From Kiritimatiellia bacterium (lineage in GTDB: Bacteria; Verrucomicrobiota; Kiritimatiellia; CAIQIC01; Lenti-01), in assembly GCA_018432565.1 (NCBI GenBank), contig JAHDSS010000442.1, positions 1 to 14,469 of the forward strand: a stretch of DNA of 14,469 nt, in the 5' to 3' direction. Under the pieces are notes generated by a model. The model saw only the letters and a list, made by a program, of their open reading frames with translations. It did no database searches and had not been told where the DNA came from. This document shows, one piece after another, positions 1 through 5,723 of the stretch (positions are counted from its first letter, which is position 1; each line of letters starts with the position of its first letter). Position numbers and translations under genes: made by a program.

Positions 1-992
1 ACTGCCTCGAAATATTCGGCGATCGCCCGGTCGGCGGTCAGCACGCCGGCGTCGTATTCCGGCAGGCCGTAGTCGCCGATGAACCGCGCGCGCCGCGCCG
101 CCGGCAGTTCCGGCAGTTCCGCGCGCCAGGCCTCGACCGTCACCGCATCCAGCACCACCGGCGGCAGGTCCGGCTCCGGAAAATAGCGGTAGTCGTGGGC
201 GTACTCCTTCGAACGCATCGAGAGCGTGACGCCCGCCTCGTCGTCCCAGCGCCGCGTCTCCTGCACCAGCGTGCCGCCGGCCCGCAGGGTTTCCACCTGC
301 CGCTGCAGCTCATAGGTCAGCGCCCGGTGAATGCCCTTGAACGTGTTCATGTTCTTGATCTCGCACTTCACGCCGAGTGGTTCCGTGCCGGCCGGGCGCA
401 CCGACGAGTTCACGTCGCAGCGCATCTGCCCCAGCTCGAGGTTGCAATCGCTGATCCCCGCGTACAGCAGCATTTCCTTCAGCGCCGTCAGAAATGCGAT
501 CGCCTCGTCCGGGCTGGACATGTCCGGCTCCGTCACCAGCTCCATCAGCGGCGTGCTGGCGCGGTTGTAGTCGATCTCCGAGGAATTCGCCAGATGCGTG
601 ATCTTGGCCGCGTCCTCCTCCTGGTGGATGTGGTTCACGCGGATCGTCTTTTTCTTCCCGCCCGCGTCGATGTCCACCGCGCCGCCGATGCACAGCGGGG
701 CCGCCTGCTGCGAAATCTGGAAGTTCTTGGGCATGTCCGGATAGAAGTAGTTCTTCCGGTCGAACGTGCTGCGCAGCGAAATCTCCGACCCGATCATCAG
801 GCCCACCTGAACCGTCTTGCGGATCGCTTCGCGGTTCATGACCGGCATCGCCCCCGGCAGGCCCAGGCATACCGGGCACACCGCCGTGTTCGGTTCGCCT
901 TCTTCGTGCACGGGACAGGCACAGAACATCTTCGTACGCGTCTTCAGCTGCACGTGCACTTCCAGCCCGATCGATGGGATATACTCGCTCAT
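1..992 (-). CDS. gatB: GatB, Asp-tRNA(Asn)/Glu-tRNA(Gln) amidotransferase subunit B (3' part cut by window edge)
   Basis: GatB binds misacylated Glu-tRNA(Gln) or Asp-tRNA(Asn) and phosphorylates the acyl group, so that ammonia released by GatA can amidate it in the cytoplasm. The frame is open from the ATG at 992-990 to the left edge, giving 330 complete codons of a family usually about 475-480 residues long. The C-terminal part, including the YqeY-like tRNA-binding tail, lies outside. Visible family motifs are LEVHVQLKTRTKMF (about residues 10-23), LGLPGAMPVMN (43-53), DRKNYFYPDMP, and the DYNRASTPLMELVTEPD block. Cysteines C24, C26, C39 and C42 form a CxC/CxxC set as in zinc-binding GatB proteins. 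A GAGAG ribosome-binding sequence sits 5 nt before the ATG, inside the adjoining inverted repeat. gatB belongs with gatC and gatA upstream but is separated from gatA by an insert of about 0.5 kb. Identification is firm; the 3' end is not visible. Confidence 0.97.
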   Translation of the reverse strand, partial: MSEYIPSIGLEVHVQLKTRTKMFCACPVHEEGEPNTAVCPVCLGLPGAMPVMNREAIRKTVQVGLMIGSEISLRSTFDRKNYFYPDMPKNFQISQQAAPLCIGGAVDIDAGGKKKTIRVNHIHQEEDAAKITHLANSSEIDYNRASTPLMELVTEPDMSSPDEAIAFLTALKEMLLYAGISDCNLELGQMRCDVNSSVRPAGTEPLGVKCEIKNMNTFKGIHRALTYELQRQVETLRAGGTLVQETRRWDDEAGVTLSMRSKEYAHDYRYFPEPDLPPVVLDAVTVEAWRAELPELPAARRARFIGDYGLPEYDAGVLTADRAIAEYFEA

Positions 993-998
993 ATTTTC

Positions 999-1027
999 TC
1001 TCGCAAAGGACGCCAAGACCGCCAAGG
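999..1027 (+). repeat. Left arm of 29-bp inverted repeat flanking the GxxExxY gene
   Basis: It matches the reverse complement of 1449-1477 at 25 of 29 positions. Within the repeat an approximately 9-nt unit (core AAGGACGCC) recurs. The arm ends exactly against the stop codon of the GxxExxY ORF (1028-1030). Its outer end supplies the purine-rich GAGAG before the gatB start. Confidence 0.8.
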
Positions 1028-1426
1028 TCAGATTTCCTCGGGCAGTCCGTTGACAATCCGCACAAGGCCTTTCTTCATGGTTTCTTCTCCGAAATTGAGA
1101 AGAAATCCCAGCTTCATTCCACTCAACTTCAGGTAAGTCAGCAACTGCTTTTTATGGACGTCCCGAAGGCTTTCGATGGATTTAAGTTCCAGCACCACGA
1201 TGCCATCCACTACGATGTCCGCCCGGTATCCACCATCGATTTGCCGGCCTTTGTAGGCGATGGGAACCATAACCTGACGAGCCACGCTCAAGCCGCGGGC
1301 AGCCAGTTCATCGGCCAATATGGCTTCATACACCGATTCCAACAGACCCGGACCAAGCTCACGGTGAACAGCAATGGCAGCGTCCACTACCACCTTTCCA
1401 ATCTCATTTTCCCTGGCTGTTGCCAT
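1028..1426 (-). CDS. GxxExxY family protein, PD-(D/E)XK nuclease-like
   Basis: A small protein of 132 residues from the ATG at 1426-1424; a TTG two codons upstream is an alternative start, and neither has a clear Shine-Dalgarno. The signature G27-x-x-E30-x-x-Y33 (ELGPGLLESVYE) gives the family its name. It is followed by a nuclease-like core, RAD70IVVDGIVVLE80LK82, and then QLLTYLK, matching the D...ExK...Q pattern of the PD-(D/E)XK superfamily (PDDEXK_3 type). Length is typical and no catalytic-type residue is missing. Biochemical activity and biological role of the family are not established; family members often occur in several copies per genome. The gene lies in the same orientation as gatA and gatB, so it is probably co-transcribed with them. 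Family membership is secure; function is unknown. Confidence 0.88.
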   Translation of the reverse strand: MATARENEIGKVVVDAAIAVHRELGPGLLESVYEAILADELAARGLSVARQVMVPIAYKGRQIDGGYRADIVVDGIVVLELKSIESLRDVHKKQLLTYLKLSGMKLGFLLNFGEETMKKGLVRIVNGLPEEI

Positions 1427-1448
1427 AATCAATGATTGATCATTCTTG

Positions 1449-1477
1449 CCTTGGCGTCCTTCGCGTCCTTGGCGAGA
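1449..1477 (-). repeat. Right arm of 29-bp inverted repeat flanking the GxxExxY gene
   Basis: Reverse-complement partner of 999-1027. Read on the minus strand it shows three successive copies of an approximately 9-nt unit (CCAAGGACG, CGAAGGACG, then CCAAGG). It starts 6 bp beyond the gatA stop codon and ends about 22 bp before the ATG of the GxxExxY ORF. Between arm and ORF (1431-1444) is a short AT-rich dyad, AATGAT-TG-ATCATT. Confidence 0.8.
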
Positions 1478-1483
1478 ACGGTT

Positions 1484-2950
1484 CTAAATCTTCGGCTGTT
1501 TCCGGTGCCACTCCGTCGCGTGCTGGTAGGCCGCCGCGATGGTCAGAATGCGCGCGTCCTCGAACGCCGGCCCCACGACATGCAGGCCCGCCGGCAGCCC
1601 CCCCGCCGTGAACCCGCAAGGCACGCTCAGCCCGCAGATCCCCGCCAGGTTCACATTCACCGTGAAAATATCGCCCAGGTACATCTGCAAAGGGTCCGCG
1701 CTCTTTTCGCCCACCTTGAACGCCGCCGTCGGCGTCACCGGCCCGACGATCGCGTCGCACTGCTCAAACGCCCGGTCGAAATCGCGCCGGATCAGCGTTC
1801 GAACCTTCTGGGCCCGCAGGTAGTAGGCGTCGTGGAAGCCGCTGCTGAGCACGTACGTGCCCAGAATCACGCGCCGCTTTACCTCGGCCCCGAAGCCCTG
1901 CGCGCGGGTCTTTTCGTACATCTCCTGCAGCTCCTCGGCGGCCGCGCGGAACCCGTAGCGCACCCCGTCGTAGCGCGCCAGGTTCGCCGAGGCCTCCGCC
2001 GGCGCCAGGATGTAGTAGCACGCGATGCCGTATTTCGAGTTCGGCAGGTCCACGTCCACGATCTCCGCCCCCAGCCCGCGACACTGCTCCACCGCCGCCC
2101 GCGTCAGCCGCTCGACTTCCGGATCGAGCCCCTCCGCGAAATACTCCTTCGGCAGGCCCAGCCGCACCCCCTTGAGATCCTCCGCCGCGCGCACATCCGC
2201 CAGGCAGTCGCCCACCGGACGGGGCGAGGTCGTCGAGTCGTGCGGATCCAGTCCGGCAATGACCTGATAGACCGCCGCGGCGTCCTCCACCGTCCGCGCC
2301 ATCGGCCCCACCTGGTCCAGCGACGACGCAAACGCCGTGCAGCCGTAGCGCGAAACGCGGCCGTAGGTCGGTTTGAAGCCCGTCACTCCGCAGAAGGCCG
2401 CCGGCTGGCGGATGCTGCCGCCGGTGTCCGACGCCAGCGCCGCGGGCGCGAGCCGCGCCGCCACCGCCGCCGCCGACCCGCCGCTCGATCCGCCCGGCAC
2501 CCGTTCCGGATCCCACGGATTGCGCGTCGTGCCGTAGGCGCTCGTTTCCGTGCTGCCGCCCATCGCGAATTCGTCCGTATTCGTTCGCGAGACAAACACG
2601 CATCCCGCCGCCCGCAGGCGCGCGATCACCGTCGCGTCGTACGGCGCCGTGTACCCCTTCAGGATGTTCGATCCCGCCGTGCACGGCTGGCCCTGCACGT
2701 TCAGCAGGTCCTTGATCGCGATCGGCACGCCCAGCAGCGGGCGTTCGTCCCCCGCCGCGCGCGCTTCATCCGCCGCCGTTGCGGCGGCCTTCACCGCCTC
2801 CGCATCCCGCCAGGTCAGCGCATTCAGCGCGGGCTCCAGCTGTTCCGACCGCGCCAGCAGCGCCGCCGTCAGCTCCGCCGATGTGGTTTCCCCTTTTGCC
2901 AGCGCGTCCGCCGCCTCCAGAAAGCCCAGTTCGCACAGGTCCGCGCTCAT
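1484..2950 (-). CDS. gatA: GatA, Asp-tRNA(Asn)/Glu-tRNA(Gln) amidotransferase subunit A
   Basis: GatA is the glutaminase subunit of GatCAB. It hydrolyses glutamine and passes ammonia to GatB for transamidation of Glu-tRNA(Gln) and/or Asp-tRNA(Asn). The protein has 488 residues, the normal family length. The amidase-signature Ser-cisSer-Lys triad is complete: K80 in GVPIAIKD, S155 in VPGGSSGGS, and the nucleophile S179 in [10 protein letters not shown]. Downstream blocks [13 protein letters not shown] and ASSLDQVGP are typical of GatA as opposed to other amidases. Its ATG overlaps the gatC stop codon in an ATGA arrangement (2950-2947), so it is probably translationally coupled to gatC. The stop codon at 1486-1484 lies immediately before the inverted repeat of the GxxExxY insert, and the coding sequence is not disturbed by it. 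Confidence 0.98.
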   Translation of the reverse strand: MSADLCELGFLEAADALAKGETTSAELTAALLARSEQLEPALNALTWRDAEAVKAAATAADEARAAGDERPLLGVPIAIKDLLNVQGQPCTAGSNILKGYTAPYDATVIARLRAAGCVFVSRTNTDEFAMGGSTETSAYGTTRNPWDPERVPGGSSGGSAAAVAARLAPAALASDTGGSIRQPAAFCGVTGFKPTYGRVSRYGCTAFASSLDQVGPMARTVEDAAAVYQVIAGLDPHDSTTSPRPVGDCLADVRAAEDLKGVRLGLPKEYFAEGLDPEVERLTRAAVEQCRGLGAEIVDVDLPNSKYGIACYYILAPAEASANLARYDGVRYGFRAAAEELQEMYEKTRAQGFGAEVKRRVILGTYVLSSGFHDAYYLRAQKVRTLIRRDFDRAFEQCDAIVGPVTPTAAFKVGEKSADPLQMYLGDIFTVNVNLAGICGLSVPCGFTAGGLPAGLHVVGPAFEDARILTIAAAYQHATEWHRKQPKI

Positions 2951-3252
2951 TCGATCACCTTCGGCACCGCGATCTGCCCGTGACGCGCCAGCGGCGCGTT
3001 CGCCAGCACTGTTTCGCGCGACAAACCGGCCCGCGGTTCGTCCTCCCGCATGGCGTTCTGCGCCTCGCCCGCCACGTCCGTGGCCTCCACCCCCTCCACG
3101 TCCAGCGCCTTCAACTCGCCCACGAACGCCAGGATGTCGTCGAGCTGCCCCTGCAGCTGCGCCGCTTCTTCGTCCGACAGCGCGATCCGCGCCAGCCCCG
3201 CCACGTACCGGACATCCATCCGGTCCGCGTTCTCCGAAAATTTCATCGCCAT
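2947..3252 (-). CDS. gatC: GatC, Asp-tRNA(Asn)/Glu-tRNA(Gln) amidotransferase subunit C
   Basis: GatC is the small subunit that wraps around and stabilises the GatA-GatB complex. The chosen ATG (3252-3250) gives 101 residues (MAMKFSENADRMDV...), close to the usual 95-100. A longer open frame reaches 3405, but the extra 51 residues are not GatC-like. A GGAAGAGAG ribosome-binding sequence lies 8 nt before 3252, against 14 nt for a second ATG at 3246. Family features are VRYVAGLARIALSDEE near the N-terminus, the LDDILAFVGELKALDVEGVEAT segment and MREDEP with the LANAP block near the end. First gene of the minus-strand gat operon; its stop overlaps the gatA start by 4 bp. Confidence 0.95.
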   Translation of the reverse strand: MAMKFSENADRMDVRYVAGLARIALSDEEAAQLQGQLDDILAFVGELKALDVEGVEATDVAGEAQNAMREDEPRAGLSRETVLANAPLARHGQIAVPKVIE

Positions 3253-3297
3253 GAATCCAACTCTCTTCCGCCCCGCGCGGGGCATTTCACGTCCGCC

Positions 3298-3327
3298 CTT
3301 GTACCATCCCCCGCCCCATTCTTTCAA
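3298..3327 (-). promoter_or_regulatory. Possible sigma-70-like promoter for gatC
   Basis: On the minus strand TTGAAA (3327-3322) and TACAAG (3303-3298) are separated by 18 nt, about 45 nt before the gatC start. Each hexamer matches the E. coli consensus at four or five of six positions. It is the best candidate in the 207-bp gap shared with the divergent flavodiiron gene. It is only a sequence match; sigma-factor preferences of this organism are unknown. Confidence 0.3.
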
Positions 3328-3369
3328 CCATTCGCGCGGAACGCCCGGCAACCGATCCCGGCCGGCGAC

Positions 3370-3397
3370 TTGCAGTTTCGCCGCGACATGGTATGGA
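3370..3397 (+). promoter_or_regulatory. Possible sigma-70-like promoter for the flavodiiron gene
   Basis: TTGCAG at 3370-3375 and TATGGA at 3392-3397 are separated by 16 nt, about 60 bp before the ATG at 3460. The match is moderate and lies in the shared divergent region, which is otherwise GC-rich. No operator dyad for an oxygen- or NO-responsive regulator could be recognised. Confidence 0.3.
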
Positions 3398-3459
3398 TAT
3401 CGCACGGCCCGGCGTCATCTTCGGGCCGACAGCAGGCGCCCTTTGCCAAGGAGATCGCG

Positions 3460-4629
3460 ATGAAAAGCAGGAAAATAGTGGATGGAGTGGAGTTCCTCGG
3501 CACCGCCGACTGGAACCGGCGGCTGTTTGACTCGCTGATTCCTCTGCCCGACGGCACCAGCTACAACGCCTATCTCGTGCGCGGAAAGGATAAAACCGCC
3601 CTGATCGACACCGCGGACCCCGACCAGTGGGAGGTGCTGAAAGCCCAGCTCGACGATGTCGAACGCCTGGATTACATCGTCTCGCAGCACGCCGAACAGG
3701 ACCACTCCGGCTCCATCCCGTTCGTGCTGGAAAAATATCCCGGCGCCAAGGTCGTCACCAACCCCAAGTGCCGCGACATGCTGATCGACCTGCTGCAGCT
3801 CCCCGAGGAGGTCTTTCTGACCGTCGCCGACGGCGAAACCCTCGACCTCGGCGGCAAAACCCTTGAATTCCTCTATACCCCCTGGGTCCACTGGCCCGAA
3901 ACCATGTCCACCTGGCTGCCCGAAGACCGCATTCTCTTCTCCTGCGATTTCTTCGGTTCGCACCTGGCCACCTCCGACCTGTATGTCACGAATCCCGCCG
4001 CCACCCTCGAGGCCGCCAAGCGCTACTACGCCGAAATCATGATGCCCTTCCGCCAGCCCATCCGGCGCAACCTCGACAAGGTGCTCGCCAGGGACATCGG
4101 CATGATCGCCCCCAGCCACGGGCCGGTGTACGACCAGCCGCAGTTCATTCTGGACGCCTACCGGGACTGGGCCTCCGACGCCGTGAAGAACGAAGTCGTC
4201 CTTCCCTATGTCTCCATGCACGGCAGCACTCAGAAAATGGCGCATGCCCTGCTCGATGCCCTCGTGGCACGGGGCGTCAAGGTCCACCTCTTCGACCTGG
4301 TGGTCACCGACATCGGCAAGCTGGCGATGTCCCTGGTGGATGCCGCCACGCTGGTGCTGGGCACCTCCACGGTTCACGTGGGGCCCCATCCCGCCGCGCA
4401 CTACGCGGCCCACCTCGCCAACGCCATCCGCCCCAAGGTGCGCTACGCCTCGATCATCGGCTCCTACGGCTGGAGCACCAAGGTCGTCGAGCAGGTCGCC
4501 GCCCTCATCCCCAACCTCAAGGTCGAACTGCTCGATCCGGTCATCTGCCGCGGCGATCCCCGCGCGGAAACCTATCTGCAGCTCGAAGCCCTCGCCGACG
4601 CCATCGCCGACCGCCACACCAGGCTGTAA
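3460..4629 (+). CDS. A-type flavodiiron protein (O2/NO reductase)
   Basis: Flavodiiron proteins reduce O2 to water and/or NO to N2O in the cytoplasm, protecting anaerobes from oxidative or nitrosative stress. The ATG at 3460 is preceded by AAGGAG 6 nt upstream; the frame is open further upstream, but that part is non-conserved. The 389-residue protein has an N-terminal metallo-beta-lactamase-like diiron domain (about 1-245). All seven expected iron ligands are present: H77, E79, D81 and H82 in SQHAEQDHSGS, H144 in WVHWPETM, D163 in SCDFFGSH, and H220 in APSHGPVY. A flavodoxin-like FMN domain follows (about 246-389) with the phosphate loop SMHGSTQKMA. There is no C-terminal rubredoxin or flavin-reductase domain, so it is class A and needs a separate electron donor not seen in this window. 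It diverges from gatC and converges on the RAYT gene 38 bp away. O2 versus NO preference cannot be read from sequence. Confidence 0.95.
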   Translation: MKSRKIVDGVEFLGTADWNRRLFDSLIPLPDGTSYNAYLVRGKDKTALIDTADPDQWEVLKAQLDDVERLDYIVSQHAEQDHSGSIPFVLEKYPGAKVVTNPKCRDMLIDLLQLPEEVFLTVADGETLDLGGKTLEFLYTPWVHWPETMSTWLPEDRILFSCDFFGSHLATSDLYVTNPAATLEAAKRYYAEIMMPFRQPIRRNLDKVLARDIGMIAPSHGPVYDQPQFILDAYRDWASDAVKNEVVLPYVSMHGSTQKMAHALLDALVARGVKVHLFDLVVTDIGKLAMSLVDAATLVLGTSTVHVGPHPAAHYAAHLANAIRPKVRYASIIGSYGWSTKVVEQVAALIPNLKVELLDPVICRGDPRAETYLQLEALADAIADRHTRL

Positions 4630-4667
4630 GCTTCCCTGTTTCCACCCGGCGGGTCTGGACACGTCGT

Positions 4668-5717
4668 TCAGGAAGTGAACGTGTTGATACTTCTGCCCTG
4701 TGCCGCTTCTGCCGCCAGAAGCCGGTCGAGCATCCCCCCGGACGTGAGATGCGGGATCCAAAGCCGGTCGGCATGCTGGATGACAAACCGGTTGCGGGCT
4801 TCGGCAGCGGCGAGATCTCCGTCGCGGTTGCGCATTTCGAGAATGAGCATCCGGTTCTGTTCCAGCGCGTCGCGCACGCCCGGCGCATAGGCTGTGCGAT
4901 CCAGCCCCCACGCGGGACACCAGATCAGCGGTTTTTTCAACTCCAGCAACCGGCCAAAAATCTCCCTCTCCACCGGCGAGTGAAATCCCCCCAAATAAAC
5001 GGCGGCAGCGGGGAGACTCTTCGGACGCGGCGCATTCCGGCTGCACAGAACGCCCAGTTTGTCCAGATTCCACAACGCCGGATTGCCCATGCCCCGCAAG
5101 CCGTCGCCGAACTCCGTGACACACCGCCATGGATTCATGCGGATATAGTCGGCAATCTTCTTCGCCGCGTCCGGTGTGCGGACAATGGCCTCGTAATAAT
5201 TGCGATGCCAAATCTTGCCCGGGAAAGGCGCAAAGCGCCCCGCCTTCACCCCCGCAATAACCTCATGCACGACGAGCGATTTGAATGCGCCGATCACATT
5301 CCCCAACGCCCCATCTCCCCTTTTCAGCGCCACCAGCGCATGAAAATGATCCGCCATCACCACGTACGGGCACCCCTCGTGGGTGCCCTTCTCTTCGCAC
5401 CCCTCGTGGGTGCCCTGCCTTTCGCACCCCTCGTGGGTGCCCTGCCTTTCGCACCCCAAGGCTGGGGCAGACCTGCCGCCCAAGGCAGGGGCAGGCACGA
5501 GGCCTGCCCCTACGGCGGATGACGCCATGCCCTCCCATACGCGGCCGACCATGTCCCTCACGGCGGCATCGGCGAAAATGCGGCCGGCATCCCGATGCGC
5601 GCAAATCGTCACGAAATACACCCCGCCCCCGGCATAATCGTGCCCTTGCAGCCGAATGGACCGGCGATGATGAATTTGCGGATCGTATGTCGATTCTTTC
5701 ACACGCCTATCCGCCAC
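4668..5717 (-). CDS. RAYT (Y1/HUH transposase) with internal REP-like insert and C-terminal DprA-like domain
   Basis: The ORF has 349 residues and a GTG start (5717-5715), 6 bp after the clpB stop. Residues 11-65 (YDPQIHHRRSIRLQGHDY, then YFVTICAHRD) match IS200-like REP-associated tyrosine transposases, single-strand DNA endonucleases thought to maintain REP repeats. The metal-binding HUH motif is MADH124FH126, and the tyrosine region is WHRNYYEAIVR (170-180; Y174 or Y175 would be catalytic). KIADYIRMNPWRCV closes the Y1 domain near 203. Residues about 67-116 are encoded by tandem hairpin repeats (THEGCERQG-type and APALG-type) and expand the loop before the HUH strand by about 30 residues. 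Residues about 213-349 are an extra domain with GNPALWNLDKLGVLCSR, GGFHSPVEREI, PLIWCPAWGL, and a late ARNRFVIQHADRLWIPH...SGG block. These resemble the Rossmann core of DprA/SLOG-type proteins, with a shortened stretch after the SR motif. Fold assignment of the tail is by pattern only. It may be a domesticated single-copy gene. Confidence 0.85.
   Translation of the reverse strand: MADRRVKESTYDPQIHHRRSIRLQGHDYAGGGVYFVTICAHRDAGRIFADAAVRDMVGRVWEGMASSAVGAGLVPAPALGGRSAPALGCERQGTHEGCERQGTHEGCEEKGTHEGCPYVVMADHFHALVALKRGDGALGNVIGAFKSLVVHEVIAGVKAGRFAPFPGKIWHRNYYEAIVRTPDAAKKIADYIRMNPWRCVTEFGDGLRGMGNPALWNLDKLGVLCSRNAPRPKSLPAAAVYLGGFHSPVEREIFGRLLELKKPLIWCPAWGLDRTAYAPGVRDALEQNRMLILEMRNRDGDLAAAEARNRFVIQHADRLWIPHLTSGGMLDRLLAAEAAQGRSINTFTS
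5370..5457 (-). repeat. Tandem 27-nt hairpin repeats inside the RAYT coding sequence (three full copies plus a partial fourth)
   Basis: A 19-nt core, GCACCCCTCGTGGGTGCCC on the plus strand, starts at 5370, 5397 and 5424 with an exact 27-nt period. A truncated fourth copy (GCACCCC) starts at 5451. The core is identical in all three copies. The first copy extends to a perfect 8-bp stem, GGGCACCC/GGGTGCCC, around a CTCGT loop (5368-5388). Because 27 is divisible by three, the reading frame stays open and encodes repeated THEGC(E)-type nonapeptides. Confidence 0.92.
5455..5510 (-). repeat. REP-like palindrome and 24-nt direct repeat inside the RAYT coding sequence
   Basis: CCCAAGGC(t/a)GGGGCAG occurs at 5455 and 5479 with a 24-nt period, also in frame (8 codons, APALG repeat). 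The second copy runs into a perfect 9-bp stem, GGGGCAGGC (5488-5496) with GCCTGCCCC (5502-5510), around a 5-nt loop ACGAG. That loop is the reverse complement of the CTCGT loop in the neighbouring 27-nt repeats. A smaller hairpin, GGCAG/CTGCC, lies at 5466-5477. Short GC-rich palindromes next to a RAYT are the classic REP arrangement, but here they lie within the gene. Confidence 0.88.
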
Positions 5718-5723
5718 CCGCGC

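Larger units (their letters stand above)
999..1477 (-). mobile_element. Putative small element: GxxExxY ORF bounded by inverted repeats, inserted between gatA and gatB
   Basis: The whole gatA-gatB gap consists of one ORF flanked by a 29-bp imperfect inverted repeat (999-1027 and 1449-1477; 25 of 29 positions agree). Only 6 bp lie between the left repeat and the gatB start codon, and 6 bp between the right repeat and the gatA stop codon, so the unit fits the junction precisely. No transposase is encoded and no clear target-site duplication is visible. Gene order gatC-gatA-gatB with little spacing is common, which suggests insertion into a compact operon. That it is mobile is inference; an operon gene with flanking regulatory repeats is the alternative. 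Confidence 0.45.

Noticed and set aside
195..1136. Long plus-strand open frame opposite gatB (and similar long open frames opposite gatA, clpB, recJ and secDF).
   Set aside because: They are arginine/histidine/proline-rich translations of the complementary strand of strongly conserved genes, a usual effect of high GC at third positions. None has a recognisable domain or a credible ribosome-binding site.
993..1483. Classical insertion sequence with target-site duplication.
   Set aside because: There is no transposase in the insert, and the bases directly outside the two arms show no matching short duplication. Only a looser element model is kept.
2779..3459. N-terminal extension of the flavodiiron frame, open from 2779.
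   Set aside because: It overlaps gatC and gatA antisense, is non-conserved in character, and the ATG at 3460 has a strong AAGGAG at the right distance and starts the family-typical sequence.
4630..4667. Intrinsic terminator between the convergent flavodiiron and RAYT genes.
   Set aside because: A small ACCCG/CGGGT hairpin exists, but there is no T-run on either strand.
5370..5510. CRISPR array.
   Set aside because: The 27-nt period repeats have no variable spacers; the units are contiguous hairpin repeats within a coding sequence and no cas gene is nearby.
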